NCBI RefSeq assembly: GCF_024834075.1
Contig: NZ_JANUXR010000007.1
Coordinates: 97,370-161,369 of the forward strand
Origin: Corynebacterium sp. HS2168-gen11
GTDB lineage: Bacteria; Actinomycetota; Actinomycetes; Mycobacteriales; Mycobacteriaceae
Direction: 5' to 3'
Length of the DNA: 64,000 nucleotides
The stretch's first letter is position 1, and each line of letters starts with the position of its first letter. Shown piece by piece: positions 18,641 to 28,863 of the stretch. Under the pieces are notes generated by a model that saw only the letters and a program-made list of their open reading frames with translations, searched no databases and was not told the DNA's origin. The position numbers were made by a program, and so were the translations under genes.

Positions 18641-20953
18641 TGATTTCGCCGTGCTAGTCGAAGTCGCCGTTGTAGTCGAGGTAGCCGTAGCAGCCTTAGC
18701 GTCCGCATCTTTTCTGACTGCAACATCTGATTGGTCTTTTTCTACTCGCGCTGTCGATGCACCAGCCTGACTACGTTTTGGCTGTTCAATAAACTGCTTG
18801 GCGCGTGCTGGTGGCAGCTTATCGTCCACGAGAATAGCGTCGCGAAGCATTTGCGCAACATCACGAATTTCAGGGGCACGCTCAGGCGTGGTGTTTTTCA
18901 CGCCGGTTGCCATCATGGTGTTACAAAATGGGCATCCCACGGCAATGGTTTCGGCACCCGTTGCAACAGCTTCCTGTGCGCGATGTTCGTTAATGCGTGT
19001 GCCAGTTTTTTCTTCCATAAACATCCGTGCACCGCCGGCGCCACAACAGAAGCCGGTGCCTTTGCTGCGAGCCATCTCAACCAGCTCGACCCCAGTTGCT
19101 GCAACCAGTTCGCGCGGTGGATCATAGATTTTATTGTGGCGACCCAAGAAACACGGATCATGATACGTCACTGGCCTGCGGTTTTCAGGACCACGCGGAA
19201 TTGGAGTCAGCAACTTTTCACGAACCAAACGATTCAGCAGTTGCGTGTGGTGGAAAACATCGAAATAACCATCAAAATCAGGGTATTCATTGCGCAAAGT
19301 ATTAAAGCAGTGCGGACAACTGGTAATAATTTTGCGCTGACCTTTTCCTACACCAGCAAAGGCTTCATTCAGCGTTGCGATATTTTCAATGGCCAATTGC
19401 TGGAACAAAAATTCATTACCGGCACGACGCGCTGGATCGCCAGTACAGGTTTCACCTTGCGCAAGCACTGCGAACTTTACACCCGCAGTGTGCAGCAATT
19501 CGACGACGGCACGAGTGGTTCGCTTGCCTGCTTCGTCAAACGTTCCAGCACAACCGACCCAGAATAAATATTCAGTATCGGAGAAGTCAGTAATATCTTC
19601 CCCAAAAATTGGTACCTCAAGCCCATCTTGACGAGCCTGCTCAATCCACGAACGCCGCTCTTGCTTCGGCTGACCCCACGGATTGCCTTTGGCCTCAAGG
19701 TTTTTAAACATTCCGGCCAATTCATTTGGGAATGCCGATTCGCTAAGTACCTGGTAGCGGCGCAAATTCGCAATGTGATCAATATGCTCAATATCAACTG
19801 GGCATTGTTCCACGCATGCACCACAGTTGGTACAGCTCCACAATGCTTCGGCAGATACTGCATGCTCACCAACTAATTTCAGCACATCAACGCCCGCATG
19901 ACTCGTGTCAACGGCAAACGTTTCAGGATCATCCAAATACCGCGAGTGCCGAACTGCAGCATCCCGAATATCAGTCATAAGCATCTTCGGACTCAGCGGT
20001 TTTTCGGTGTGCCACGCCGGGCATTGTTCCTGGCAGCGACCACATTCGGTGCACGTGGTGGAATCGAGAAGCATCTTCCACGGTGCGTCGTGAAGCTTGC
20101 CGACGCCAAGGGTTGGTTCATCCTCGAAGTCATCAAAGTTTTCGATGGTGACGTTCTTGCCTGCGGAAACAAGTGGTGGGAGGGCGCCGAGGGCTTTGGC
20201 GCGAGTGGGGTAGCGGCCAAAGAGGATGGTGAAAAAGGCTAAGAAACGGTGCCATGCCACACCCCAGTGGATGTTGTGGGCCACGACGATGAGCCAAATC
20301 ATGCCGGTTAAGAGTTTGAGCAGCGCAAATGCACTCACCATTATTGGTGAAGCAGGCAGGAGGATGGCAAGGTGGCGGGTGAACGCATCTGCCCAGATAG
20401 AGGCGTGTCCGTAGGTTGCAATTTTGCCGGCTTTGACCAGCAGCATGCCGATGCCTTCGATAAGGACAACGAATTCAACAAAGATGGCGGCTTTGGAATT
20501 TGAACCATAAAACCTGGCTAAGCGATCCCGGTTGGAGATTTTTAGGCGAAGTGCCATTAAGAAGCTAATGCCTACGACCGTGCCAAGAGCTAAAACTTCC
20601 TCGACAAAGTGATACAGCTGCAGATTCGCCAGGATCGGCCAGCCGGAATGTGGTGCGAATGTTTGGATATACGCTTCAAACCACACAAGTGAACCAATTA
20701 AAAATCCAAGCATGACAAACCAGTGCGCCAGTGCAACTGCCGGTTTGCGCAGAAGTTCTTTGTGTAAGAACACCTCAATTATTAAGGTGGTCAGTCGCTT
20801 CGTCCAGGCGTTCGTGCGCCCTGGGGTTGGCTGACCAGAGGAAATGAGCTTGAAGATGCGAGCAACTGCGCGTGCGAAATACCACCAAGCAGGCAGTGAT
20901 AACAGTACGCCGAGGATACCGAGTATCGTTGTCGGACTGAGTGCAAGCGGCAT
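18014..20953 (-). CDS. Membrane-bound (Fe-S)-binding oxidoreductase with Pro-rich tail
   Basis: 979-residue protein resembling Rv0338c and heterodisulfide-reductase/GlpC-type enzymes. An N-terminal membrane domain (about six helices, residues 1-260) has His residues suited to haem b. Two 4Fe-4S motifs follow (CTECGRCQEQCP near 301, CTNCGACVEQCP near 373). Two CCG domains follow with CTGDPARRAGN, SCPHCF, DPCFLGRHN and FCCGAGGARM. It probably passes electrons between quinone and a soluble partner; the substrate is unknown. From about residue 735 a low-complexity Ala/Val/Pro tail follows, with repeated SVAVPPVP- and PPAPKVPT-like units. Confidence 0.85.
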   Translation of the reverse strand: MPLALSPTTILGILGVLLSLPAWWYFARAVARIFKLISSGQPTPGRTNAWTKRLTTLIIEVFLHKELLRKPAVALAHWFVMLGFLIGSLVWFEAYIQTFAPHSGWPILANLQLYHFVEEVLALGTVVGISFLMALRLKISNRDRLARFYGSNSKAAIFVEFVVLIEGIGMLLVKAGKIATYGHASIWADAFTRHLAILLPASPIMVSAFALLKLLTGMIWLIVVAHNIHWGVAWHRFLAFFTILFGRYPTRAKALGALPPLVSAGKNVTIENFDDFEDEPTLGVGKLHDAPWKMLLDSTTCTECGRCQEQCPAWHTEKPLSPKMLMTDIRDAAVRHSRYLDDPETFAVDTSHAGVDVLKLVGEHAVSAEALWSCTNCGACVEQCPVDIEHIDHIANLRRYQVLSESAFPNELAGMFKNLEAKGNPWGQPKQERRSWIEQARQDGLEVPIFGEDITDFSDTEYLFWVGCAGTFDEAGKRTTRAVVELLHTAGVKFAVLAQGETCTGDPARRAGNEFLFQQLAIENIATLNEAFAGVGKGQRKIITSCPHCFNTLRNEYPDFDGYFDVFHHTQLLNRLVREKLLTPIPRGPENRRPVTYHDPCFLGRHNKIYDPPRELVAATGVELVEMARSKGTGFCCGAGGARMFMEEKTGTRINEHRAQEAVATGAETIAVGCPFCNTMMATGVKNTTPERAPEIRDVAQMLRDAILVDDKLPPARAKQFIEQPKRSQAGASTARVEKDQSDVAVRKDADAKAATATSTTTATSTSTAKSHDTSAAASADSVPSVSVPPMPSVAVPPVPGGAVPTVPKVPGVAVPTPGGAVPTAPGVAVPAAPGVAAPPVPGNAVPSVPTPATPPAPKVPTVPNAAVPPVATPPVPSNVMVPAAPKVPTPAVPKVPVPPATPSVAVPPVPGSAVPAAATPPAPKVPTAPTTPAVPKVPIPPATPSVAVPPAPTPPAVPTIAPQPPTAQPPQPPAPPTS

Positions 20954-21612
20954 GAATGACTCTTTCAGGCTCGTAGGTGTGAAGAACTAGATTCCTTAAT
21001 ACCTTAGTACGCAGCAGTTCCGTTTCCACTTGCCCTAGGCTAAATACGGGATTGAACTGGGGTTTGGGTGTGAGTTGACGGGATTTTAAGGTTGTTTGTC
21101 CGGTGTTACTGTTTCGTTCACCTACGCTACTGCCTGGTCTGGTTGCGCTACTGCACCGTTTCCGAACTCAAAGTGTTCTGGCAACTAGAAACCCATCAAG
21201 GCAACCATACCGTCTCAAATCCCCACCATAATGGGGGTAATGTTTTTCACATTGCTGGGGGACAAGAAAAGGTGGGTACGTGCCCATTATTGGTATATTG
21301 TGCAGGAAATATAGGTCTTTTGGAGGTGTCATCTTTATTCGCATCATCACTTCGTTTTTGCACGAAACGGCGCTAATCCTTGCATGAGTGATGCTCAATC
21401 CGATTCGAGTAAAAAGTGAGATAGCTTACTGTCTTGTTGAAACATGACAGTCGCTGAGCATAAAAAGAATCCAAAATTGGCCATTATTGGGAATCATTGC
21501 ATGCTCGACGCCTATTGCCCGTGGGCGGTAGACTCCTCACACGGGTGCACTATAACCCGCTTAGTTACCCATTTCGTGTCTATGTAGGAAAACGAGAAAG
21601 TTCAATTACTTC
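20954..21612. other. Long intergenic region before pit
   Basis: About 660 bases between divergent genes. Small open frames exist on both strands (21092-21376 plus, 21168-21398 minus), but neither has a convincing start site or protein-like composition. The pit promoter and leader must lie at the right end. No recognised regulatory element. Confidence 0.5.
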
Positions 21613-23214
21613 ATGTCTAACAGTACGATGACGGTTCCTGCACCACCGAGTGCCACCAACGACAAATGGTGGCATATCTCTTTTGGTGGACTTTTAGCAA
21701 TTACACTTCTACTGTTCATCCTTTGGTCATTTGGGTTTGTGGGTCCTGAAGCAAATAAAGCATTGCTGCTCACCGCCATCGCATTCGGTGTGTTTATGGC
21801 CTTCAATATTGGCGGCAACGACGTCGCTAACTCTTTCGGCACCTCTGTTGGCGCTGGCACCTTAACGATGAAACAAGCCCTGATTGTGGCTGCCATCTTC
21901 GAAGTTTCAGGTGCTGTGCTTGCCGGCGGTGAAGTTACCGACACCGTGAAATCAGGCATCGTTGATCTTGATTCCGTGGCCTTGCAGCCACTCGACTTCG
22001 CTTTCATTATGATGTCGTCGCTGCTTGGTGCAGCTATCTGGCTGTTGATCGCAACACGTATGGGTTGGCCGGTTTCAACCACGCACTCCATCATCGGCGG
22101 TATCGTCGGTGCGGCACTGGCCTTAGGCCTGTATGAGGGCATCGGCAGTTGGAACATGGTGCAGTGGAACAAAATCGGTTCGATCGCGTTATCGTGGGTA
22201 CTTTCACCAGTCCTTGGCGGTGTAGTCGCATATTTCGTCTTCGGTGCGATTAAGCGCCGTATCTTGGGCTATAACGAAAAGGCCGATCAAGAAATTCGTG
22301 CCATTAAGCAAGAGCGCGCGAAGTTGCATAAAGATTTCAAATCCTCGTTCGAGCGCCTCTCTGAGGTGCAACAATTGGCCTATACCAACGCAATGTCGCG
22401 CGATGCTGCGTTGATTGCGGAAAAGGACTTTGATCCGGATTGCCTGGAATCTGATTATTATCGTGATCTGCATCGGCTGAACTCTCGACGTGATTCGTTA
22501 AATACTCACAAAGCACTGGAAAACTGGGTACCACCACTTGCAGCTGCCGGCGCAGCCTTAATTGGCGCGATGATGCTGTTCAAAGGCCTAAAGAATCTCC
22601 ATCTTGGACTTACGTCACTGGAGAACGCCTTAATCTTGATTATGATCGCCGTAGTGGTGTGGATGGCAATTTCAATCTTCGCGCGCACACTCAAGCGTCA
22701 GTCTGTCGATCGCGCTACCTTCATCTTGTTCTCTTGGATGCAGGTCTTTACCGCTTCTGCCTTCGCGTTCTCGCATGGTTCGAATGATATTGCGAATGCG
22801 ATTGGCCCGTTTTCTGCGGTGCTCGACGTCTTGAAAACCAACGCGATTAATGAAAAAGCTCCAGTGCCAACTGCTGCGATGCTTACTTGTGGCGTTGCGC
22901 TGATCGCTGGCCTCTGGTTCATTGGTCGCTATGTGATTCAAACCGTTGGATCTGGCCTGACACGTATGCACCCAGCTTCAGGTTTCGCCGCTGAAATGTC
23001 CGCTGCCGGCGTGGTGATGGCGGCTTCGATGCTCGGACTTCCAGTTTCTTCCACCCATATTCTCATTGGCGCGGTGCTCGGCGTTGGCATTGTGAACCGG
23101 GCGGCAAACTGGTCGCTGATGCGCCCAATTGCACTGGCATGGGTCATTACCTTGCCTGCGGCGGCCACGGTCTCTGCTGTATCAGTACTGGCTCTGAACT
23201 TTATTTGGGGCTAA
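21613..23214 (+). CDS. pit: Low-affinity inorganic phosphate transporter (PiT family)
   Basis: 533-residue permease importing phosphate as a metal-phosphate complex driven by protons. Both duplicated PiT signatures are present: [20 protein letters not shown] near residue 64 and [15 protein letters not shown] near 386. Each is paired with a [15 protein letters not shown] motif (PVSTTHSII near 157, [14 protein letters not shown] near 476). A central cytosolic loop (about 215-300) is highly charged. Monocistronic, with a long bidirectional terminator after it. Confidence 0.92.
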   Translation: MSNSTMTVPAPPSATNDKWWHISFGGLLAITLLLFILWSFGFVGPEANKALLLTAIAFGVFMAFNIGGNDVANSFGTSVGAGTLTMKQALIVAAIFEVSGAVLAGGEVTDTVKSGIVDLDSVALQPLDFAFIMMSSLLGAAIWLLIATRMGWPVSTTHSIIGGIVGAALALGLYEGIGSWNMVQWNKIGSIALSWVLSPVLGGVVAYFVFGAIKRRILGYNEKADQEIRAIKQERAKLHKDFKSSFERLSEVQQLAYTNAMSRDAALIAEKDFDPDCLESDYYRDLHRLNSRRDSLNTHKALENWVPPLAAAGAALIGAMMLFKGLKNLHLGLTSLENALILIMIAVVVWMAISIFARTLKRQSVDRATFILFSWMQVFTASAFAFSHGSNDIANAIGPFSAVLDVLKTNAINEKAPVPTAAMLTCGVALIAGLWFIGRYVIQTVGSGLTRMHPASGFAAEMSAAGVVMAASMLGLPVSSTHILIGAVLGVGIVNRAANWSLMRPIALAWVITLPAAATVSAVSVLALNFIWG

Positions 23215-23247
23215 ATGCAAAGCGTCGTGAAGCATGCTTGACGACGC

Positions 23248-23342
23248 AAAACACCCCGAGGATTTTGAACTGCTCCCCAATATTCGGTATCTGATTTTTC
23301 AGTCCAACTAATGGGGAGCAGTTCATTTCCTCGGGGTGTTTT
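23248..23342. terminator. Long bidirectional terminator between pit and AI-2E gene
   Basis: AAAACACCCCGAGGA and GAACTGCTCCCCA (23248-23279) pair with their complements at 23312-23342, giving 15 plus 13 base pairs split by a small internal loop, with a 32-base apical loop. A-rich and T-rich flanks on opposite ends suit converging genes. Confidence 0.85.
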
Positions 23343-23363
23343 CGATTCTGATGCGAGGAATCG

Positions 23364-24752
23364 CTACTGTTCTTTGTCGTGTGTTGAGCCGCCTAAGGAA
23401 GACAGCTTTTCGGAGAACAGTTTGAACGCTGCTTCGTGACTCTTGGTCGGCAGCGCCTCGTGGGAAGTTGAGAGGGTGATATCTTCAAACGTGATTTCAC
23501 CTGCACGAAGCGCAACAAGTTCCTGGTGGTAGCGGATCATAATGGCCAAGGTTGCCGCAATTGGCACAGATAAGAATGCGCCAATAACACCGAACATGCT
23601 TGAACCAAGTGCGACGGCCAACAACACTACCGCCGCGTGCAAATTCATTGCACGTGATTGCAACATTGGCTGCAAAACGTTGCCTTCCAACTGCTGCACA
23701 ATCACGATCAGAATCAAGACGAACAGTGCATTGGTTGCGCCATTGGAAACCAGCGCGATGATAATGGCTAATGCGCCTGCGGTAAAGGCACCGACAATTG
23801 GGATGAATCCTGCAACGAAGGTAATGACCGCCAGAACGAAGGCAAGTGGCACATCAAGAATTAACAAACCAATGCCGATGAACACCGCGTCGATAAGCGA
23901 AACAATGGCTTGGGTGCGGATGAATCCCGAAAGGGTGTTCCAAATGCGAGTAAAGAGTTCGGTAAGATGCCAGCCGACGTTTGGACCTGTCATGCGGCGG
24001 ACCATCGGCAAGAAGCCAGGGCCGTCTTTGAGCATGAAGAACGTCAGCAGAAGCAAGAGGACGCAGGTTACGACGATCGAACCAGCGGTTGCAAGGCCGC
24101 TGAACACGCCACCGGCAATATCAGAGAGTCGATTTTGAATGAAGGTGGTGATCTTTTGAATGAACTCAGAAAGTGCTTCGAGGTTGAAATTTAGTGGTGG
24201 GCCTTTGACCCAAGATTCCAGCTGACGAATACCTTCGACGGTTTCACGCGCGAGATCTTTTGATTGTGATGCAACCGATGGTGCCATGAAGCTAAAGAGG
24301 CCACCAATGATGGCGAAGAAGCCAAGGAGAACGCTCGCGGCAGCCAGTGCTCCTGGAACTTTGCGTGCGCGCAGCCATGCAACTGGTGGCCACAAAACGG
24401 TCGACACTAACAAAGCCATAATAATTGGGAGCAGTGCTGTCCAAACTATGCCTAAGCCTTGGCGGAGCAAATAACCTGCGACGACAATAATGATAAAGCG
24501 CAGTGCCCAACCTGCAAGCCAACGACCATCTTGACCCAAAATAATTGCACGGTCGATATGCGCAACGGTTGGCTCGTCGAGAGTGCCTTCGGCAGTTTGT
24601 GCTCCATCGGCAACAAGCGTGCCAGAAGGAGCAGCGTCGGTGCCGTGCTCGAGGATGGCGTCGTCTTGAACGACTGTTTTTTCGATAAACGCATCAACCG
24701 AATTGTCAGTAGGCTCTGACTCCGGTGGCAAATCATTTCTATGTTTACTCAT
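23364..24752 (-). CDS. AI-2E family transporter
   Basis: 462-residue membrane protein of the AI-2E family (PF01594). Acidic cytosolic N-terminus of about 75 residues, then hydrophobic segments with the family core FVLAVITFVAGFIPIVGAF and IVIVQQLEGNVLQPMLQSRA, and GVIGAFLSVPIAA near the end. Members include proposed exporters and Na+/H+ antiporters; the substrate here is unknown. Confidence 0.83.
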   Translation of the reverse strand: MSKHRNDLPPESEPTDNSVDAFIEKTVVQDDAILEHGTDAAPSGTLVADGAQTAEGTLDEPTVAHIDRAIILGQDGRWLAGWALRFIIIVVAGYLLRQGLGIVWTALLPIIMALLVSTVLWPPVAWLRARKVPGALAAASVLLGFFAIIGGLFSFMAPSVASQSKDLARETVEGIRQLESWVKGPPLNFNLEALSEFIQKITTFIQNRLSDIAGGVFSGLATAGSIVVTCVLLLLLTFFMLKDGPGFLPMVRRMTGPNVGWHLTELFTRIWNTLSGFIRTQAIVSLIDAVFIGIGLLILDVPLAFVLAVITFVAGFIPIVGAFTAGALAIIIALVSNGATNALFVLILIVIVQQLEGNVLQPMLQSRAMNLHAAVVLLAVALGSSMFGVIGAFLSVPIAATLAIMIRYHQELVALRAGEITFEDITLSTSHEALPTKSHEAAFKLFSEKLSSLGGSTHDKEQ

Positions 24753-25303
24753 AAGAATTATTACTATGCCATAGTCTTTGCGTCTTTGTTAGGGAGAATA
24801 CTGAAATTATCTGCAAATGTGCAGGGAACCTTGAAGGGAACCTTGAGGAAACTTCGTCGCTGGTGGGCGGTTACGGTGGATGAGGTGTGGTGCTGGGTGA
24901 TTGAGTGCAGTGGTGCCGCGCCGGGGATGGCGATGTTCCTGACCTCAATGCTGCAACCTTATAGCCTGCCTTAGCGTTGTGAACAACAACGTGCACAGTA
25001 TCCCAAACTGTATATTTCCTTCATAAGACTTGAAATTTTGCTATCTCCTTTCCACTTCTCCTTTCCCAACTATCCCACACCTGTAAACAACATGTTGACC
25101 TGCCACCTTTCTTAAAAGTTGAGTCTACTAGACATAAGTTTGTTTCTGCGTTACTATGGCGACAAGATCAAAGTTGAGCCTAGGTTACTCAAGTTTCTTG
25201 GCACGAATTTGGAAAAGGTGCTAAGTTAGCGAAGGTAAGTTGAGTCAATGAAGATCAACTTTCAAACAAATAGCAAATAAATTACTTCATAAGGAGGCCC
25301 ATC
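24753..25303. other. dnaK upstream regulatory region
   Basis: About 550 bases between the divergent AI-2E gene and dnaK. The right part holds three HAIR-like elements and a probable -10 (TACTAT, 25152-25157). The left part (24780-25080) shows only short unlikely reading frames. Confidence 0.6.
25118..25259 (+). promoter_or_regulatory. HspR-binding HAIR elements and promoter of dnaK
   Basis: The HAIR consensus is CTTGAGT-N7-ACTCAAG. GTTGAGC-CTAGGTT-ACTCAAG at 25173-25193 is close to perfect. GTTGAGT-N7-ACATAAG at 25118-25138 and GTTGAGT-N7-GATCAAC at 25239-25259 are degenerate copies, all with 7-base spacers. TACTAT at 25152-25157 is a plausible -10 between the first two. HspR, encoded at 30448, is the expected repressor. 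Confidence 0.82.
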
Positions 25304-27130
25304 ATGGGACGCGCAGTAGGTATCGACCTCGGAACCACCAACTCGGTAGTAGCCGTTTTGGAAGGCGGTGAAGCAAATGTGATCGCCAACGCAGAAGGCT
25401 CACGTACCACCCCTTCTGTTGTTGCATTCGCAAAGAACGGCGAAGTTATTGTTGGCCAGTCTGCAAAGAACCAGGCTGTTACCAACGTTGATCGCACCAT
25501 CCGCTCCGTGAAGCGCCACGTGGGTACCGATTGGACCGTCAGCATTGACGAGAAGAAGTACACCCCACAGGAAATTTCCGCTCGTACCTTGATGAAGCTC
25601 AAGCGCGATGCAGAAGCATACCTCGGTGAGGATGTTACCGACGCTGTTATTACCGTTCCTGCTTACTTCTCTGACGCACAGCGCCAGGCAACCAAGGAAG
25701 CTGGCCAGATCGCAGGCCTGAACGTGCTGCGTATCGTGAATGAGCCAACTGCAGCTGCTTTGGCATACGGCCTGGAGAAGGGCGAGAAGGAACAAACCAT
25801 TTTGGTCTTCGACCTTGGTGGCGGTACCTTCGACGTTTCCTTGCTGGAAATCGGCGATGGCGTTGTGGAAGTTCGCGCAACCGCTGGTGATAACGAGCTC
25901 GGCGGCGACGATTGGGATCAGCGCGTTGTTGAGTGGTTGGTAGAGAAGTTCAAGTCCACCTCTGGTGTTGATCTTTCCAAGGACAAGATGGCAATGCAGC
26001 GTCTGCGTGAGGCTGCTGAAAAGGCAAAGATTGAGCTGTCTGCTTCTCAGTCGGCAAATATCAACCTGCCATATATTACCGTTGATGCTGATAAGAACCC
26101 ACTGTTCTTGGACGAGACCTTGACTCGTACCGAGTTCCAGCGCATTACCCAGGATCTGCTTGATCGCACCAAGAAGCCATTCAACCAGGTGATTGCAGAC
26201 GCAGGTGTTTCCATCGCTGAGATCGATCACGTTGTGCTCGTCGGTGGCTCCACTCGTATGCCAGCAGTATCTGACTTGGTGAAGGAACTCACCGGTGGCC
26301 GTGAGCCAAACAAGGGTGTGAACCCTGACGAAGTTGTGGCAGTTGGTGCTGCATTGCAGGCTGGCGTGCTGCGCGGCGAAGTTAAGGACGTGCTGCTTCT
26401 CGACGTCACCCCACTTTCCTTGGGTATTGAGACCAAAGGTGGCGTGATGACCAAGCTGATCGAGCGTAACACCACCATTCCAACCAAGCGTTCCGAAACC
26501 TTCACCACTGCAGATGACAATCAGCCATCTGTACAGATCCAGGTGTTCCAGGGTGAGCGCGAAATTGCAGCACACAACAAGCTGCTTGGTTCCTTCGAAC
26601 TCGGTGGTATCGCACCTGCGCCACGTGGTGTGCCTCAGATCGAGGTGACCTTCGATATTGACGCAAACGGTATCGTGCACGTCACCGCGAAGGACAAGGG
26701 CACCGGCAAGGAAAACACCATCAAGATTCAAGATGGTTCTGGCCTGTCCCAGGAAGAGATCGATCGCATGATCAAGGATGCGGAAGCTCACGCTGAGGAA
26801 GACAAGAAGCGTCGTGAAGAGCAAGAGGTTCGCAACTCTGCTGAATCTACTGCATACCAGACTCGCAAGTTTGTTGATGAGAACACCGACAAGGTTGATG
26901 AAGCACTCAAGACCAAGGTCATCGCAGCTGCTGATGCCGTTGATGAGGCACTGAAGGGTGACGACATCGAGGCTATTAAGCAAGCCGTCGAAAAGCTGAA
27001 CGTTGAGGCTCAGGAGATGGGTAAGGCTATCTACGAGGCTGAGGCAGCAAAGGCACAGGCAGGCGAAGGCGCTCCAGCTGACGACAACGTTGTTGACGCT
27101 GAGGTTGTTGACGAAGAAGGAGACAAGTAA
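25304..27130 (+). CDS. dnaK: Chaperone protein DnaK (Hsp70)
   Basis: 608-residue Hsp70 that binds exposed hydrophobic peptides in an ATP-dependent cycle with DnaJ and GrpE. Landmarks are [17 protein letters not shown] at the N-terminus, [20 protein letters not shown], the phosphate-binding [15 protein letters not shown] and [12 protein letters not shown]. The substrate domain starts near [20 protein letters not shown], and the C-terminal tail is acidic. The start has a strong GGAGG. grpE begins 2 bases after the stop. Confidence 0.97.
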   Translation: MGRAVGIDLGTTNSVVAVLEGGEANVIANAEGSRTTPSVVAFAKNGEVIVGQSAKNQAVTNVDRTIRSVKRHVGTDWTVSIDEKKYTPQEISARTLMKLKRDAEAYLGEDVTDAVITVPAYFSDAQRQATKEAGQIAGLNVLRIVNEPTAAALAYGLEKGEKEQTILVFDLGGGTFDVSLLEIGDGVVEVRATAGDNELGGDDWDQRVVEWLVEKFKSTSGVDLSKDKMAMQRLREAAEKAKIELSASQSANINLPYITVDADKNPLFLDETLTRTEFQRITQDLLDRTKKPFNQVIADAGVSIAEIDHVVLVGGSTRMPAVSDLVKELTGGREPNKGVNPDEVVAVGAALQAGVLRGEVKDVLLLDVTPLSLGIETKGGVMTKLIERNTTIPTKRSETFTTADDNQPSVQIQVFQGEREIAAHNKLLGSFELGGIAPAPRGVPQIEVTFDIDANGIVHVTAKDKGTGKENTIKIQDGSGLSQEEIDRMIKDAEAHAEEDKKRREEQEVRNSAESTAYQTRKFVDENTDKVDEALKTKVIAAADAVDEALKGDDIEAIKQAVEKLNVEAQEMGKAIYEAEAAKAQAGEGAPADDNVVDAEVVDEEGDK

Positions 27131-27132
27131 GC

Positions 27133-27741
27133 ATGAGCCAGGACCATCCACATGGCGACGAGCAGCCGGAGGACGTCCTAGATCCTACGCTTGCCGACGA
27201 TCTCGCCGAAGCATTGGTTGATGTTGATCTTGATGCACTCTCAGAGGAAACCACCGAAGAGACTGCAGCAGAGCCAACACTTGCCGATCAACTTGCAGAA
27301 CGCACGGAAGATTTACAGCGCATCACCGCCGAGTATGCCAACTTCCGTCGCCGCACTGCTCAAGAACGTGATGGCATTATCACCTCTGCGAAGGCGCAAG
27401 TTCTGACCAGCCTCCTGCCAATTCTTGACGATCTTGACTTGGCTGAAAAGCACGGTGACCTGGCAGAAGGCCCACTGAAGGCTTTCCGCGACAAGTTCGT
27501 CAGTACTGTTGCAGGGCTGAAAGTAGAAGCATTCGGTGTCGAAGGTGATGTCTTTGACGCAGAACGTCACGAGGCAGTGCAGGATCTGTCCACTGGTGAT
27601 GACAAAGCCATTGGAACGGTTCTACGCAAAGGCTACGAATTCAATGGTCGCTTGCTGCGCACCGCAATGGTGATTATCGCAGATCCACGACCAGGTGAAG
27701 ACGCAGAAGCATCAGAATCAGACGCTGAATCTGAAGCATAA
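27133..27741 (+). CDS. grpE: Nucleotide exchange factor GrpE
   Basis: 202-residue cofactor that releases ADP from DnaK. Acidic N-terminal tail (about 55 residues), coiled-coil segment ([20 protein letters not shown] then [10 protein letters not shown]) and C-terminal beta domain ([14 protein letters not shown] stretch, [20 protein letters not shown]). It follows dnaK with AAGGAGA as ribosome site. Unlike the usual corynebacterial order, dnaJ is not next; a terminator follows grpE. Confidence 0.95.
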   Translation: MSQDHPHGDEQPEDVLDPTLADDLAEALVDVDLDALSEETTEETAAEPTLADQLAERTEDLQRITAEYANFRRRTAQERDGIITSAKAQVLTSLLPILDDLDLAEKHGDLAEGPLKAFRDKFVSTVAGLKVEAFGVEGDVFDAERHEAVQDLSTGDDKAIGTVLRKGYEFNGRLLRTAMVIIADPRPGEDAEASESDAESEA

Positions 27742-27755
27742 AATCTGCTTAATTG

Positions 27756-27819
27756 AGCAACACTCCAACAGTGCATCCTTGAAAAAGGAATCAGCACAGG
27801 TTGGGGTGTTGCTTTTTAT
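27756..27819 (+). terminator. Terminator after grpE
   Basis: AGCAACACTCCAAC (27756-27769) pairs with GTTGGGGTGTTGCT (27800-27813) with one T-G pair, followed by TTTTTA. This ends the dnaK-grpE transcript before the GDPD gene and so uncouples dnaJ. Confidence 0.88.
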
Positions 27820-27865
27820 TTGGCGAAGTATTGCGCGCAGTATTGAGGAAATATCGTGCGTGTCG

Positions 27866-27974
27866 GGTCGTCGCGCTGCGCAGGTGGTTGCAGTGCGCGC
27901 GTTGGGTCGTCGTGATACGAGCGTCAGGCCTTCGCGCTATCGCATTGCGCGAGCGTCCGGTCGTCGCGCTGCGC
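27866..27974. repeat. GC-rich direct repeat (GGTCGTCGCGCTGCGC)
   Basis: Exact 16-base copies at 27866-27881 and 27959-27974, with a partial copy (GGTCGTCG) near 27905. The stretch is more GC-rich than its surroundings, lies between grpE and the GDPD gene, and looks REP-like. Confidence 0.75.
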
Positions 27975-28008
27975 GGATACCCCAAGTCGAAGCCATTTTG
28001 GGTTTAGA

Positions 28009-28863
28009 ATGGCAACCGTGAATACTTATCCACTTCCAGTTTTCGATGCCCAGTCCCACCGCGGCGGCCGTGGCCAATTTACCGAGGAATCCGCCTACGC
28101 ATTTCGCCGTTCCCTCGAAATGGGTGTGTCAACCCTTGAACTTGATATTGTGCTCACCCGCGATAACGTGCCAGCTGTGTGGCATGATCCAGTACTCTTG
28201 GCCGAAAAATGTTCCAGCCATATTGGTGAACTTGTCCACGATCTGACCTTTGAGCAGCTGCAAACTGTGCCATGTGCGAAGCAACTCAAAGAATTTCCAG
28301 AGGCTTACGTAGTTCCAGATAATCGCATTATTCAGCTGTCTGAAGTATTTGAGCTGGCACGCGATTACGATGTGCACTTTAATATTGAAACAAAAATTGA
28401 AGCAGTAAACCCTGAGATGTGCGCAACCCCTGAGCAGTTCGTCGACGCAATCTTCACGCCAATTTTTGAGTATGGACTCGAAGAAAAAGTGATGATTCAG
28501 TCCTTCGACTGGCGCACCTTTGATTTGGTGCATGCCATTGATCCGCGCATTCCGCTGGTTGCGTTGTGGGATACCACGACCTGGTATCCGGGCACACCGT
28601 GGGGACCGTATCACGAAGATATTCTCGAAGCTGCGTTGGAGCACCATATTAAGGTATTAAGCCCAGACTTTCATTTAGTTGATGCGCAATTGATCACACG
28701 CGCACACGCCTACGACATGGTTGTGGTGCCATGGACTGTCAACGAACCTGCCGATATAACCCGGTTGATGGATCTCGGCGTCGATGGCATGATTTCTGAC
28801 TACCCAACCCGCCTGCTGCAACTTGCCACCGAGCACCCGATGGTTCCATTTCCTGCTGCATAA
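28009..28863 (+). CDS. Glycerophosphodiester phosphodiesterase family protein
   Basis: 284-residue GDPD-family enzyme with a TIM-barrel fold, expected to hydrolyse deacylated phospholipids to glycerol-3-phosphate and alcohol. It has SHRGGRGQFTEESAYAF (catalytic His), LELDIVLTRD, VWHDP (second His), FNIETKIE (metal Glu) and C-terminal VVVPWTVNEPADITRLMDLG then VDGMISDYP. No signal peptide, so cytosolic. It stands between grpE and dnaJ with GC-rich flanks, an insertion relative to the contiguous dnaK-grpE-dnaJ-hspR order known in other corynebacteria. Confidence 0.9.
   Translation: MATVNTYPLPVFDAQSHRGGRGQFTEESAYAFRRSLEMGVSTLELDIVLTRDNVPAVWHDPVLLAEKCSSHIGELVHDLTFEQLQTVPCAKQLKEFPEAYVVPDNRIIQLSEVFELARDYDVHFNIETKIEAVNPEMCATPEQFVDAIFTPIFEYGLEEKVMIQSFDWRTFDLVHAIDPRIPLVALWDTTTWYPGTPWGPYHEDILEAALEHHIKVLSPDFHLVDAQLITRAHAYDMVVVPWTVNEPADITRLMDLGVDGMISDYPTRLLQLATEHPMVPFPAA

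Noticed and set aside
18145..18770. Plus-strand Gly/Thr-rich and Leu/Val-rich frames
   Set aside because: Antisense readings of the low-complexity tail of the Fe-S reductase gene.
21092..21398. Overlapping small frames on both strands upstream of pit
   Set aside because: No ribosome site, Cys/His/Tyr-rich composition and no family resemblance.
25400..27151. 583-residue minus-strand open frame opposite dnaK
   Set aside because: It is the exact antisense of the strongly codon-biased dnaK gene, has a Cys/Leu/Val-rich composition and no ribosome site.
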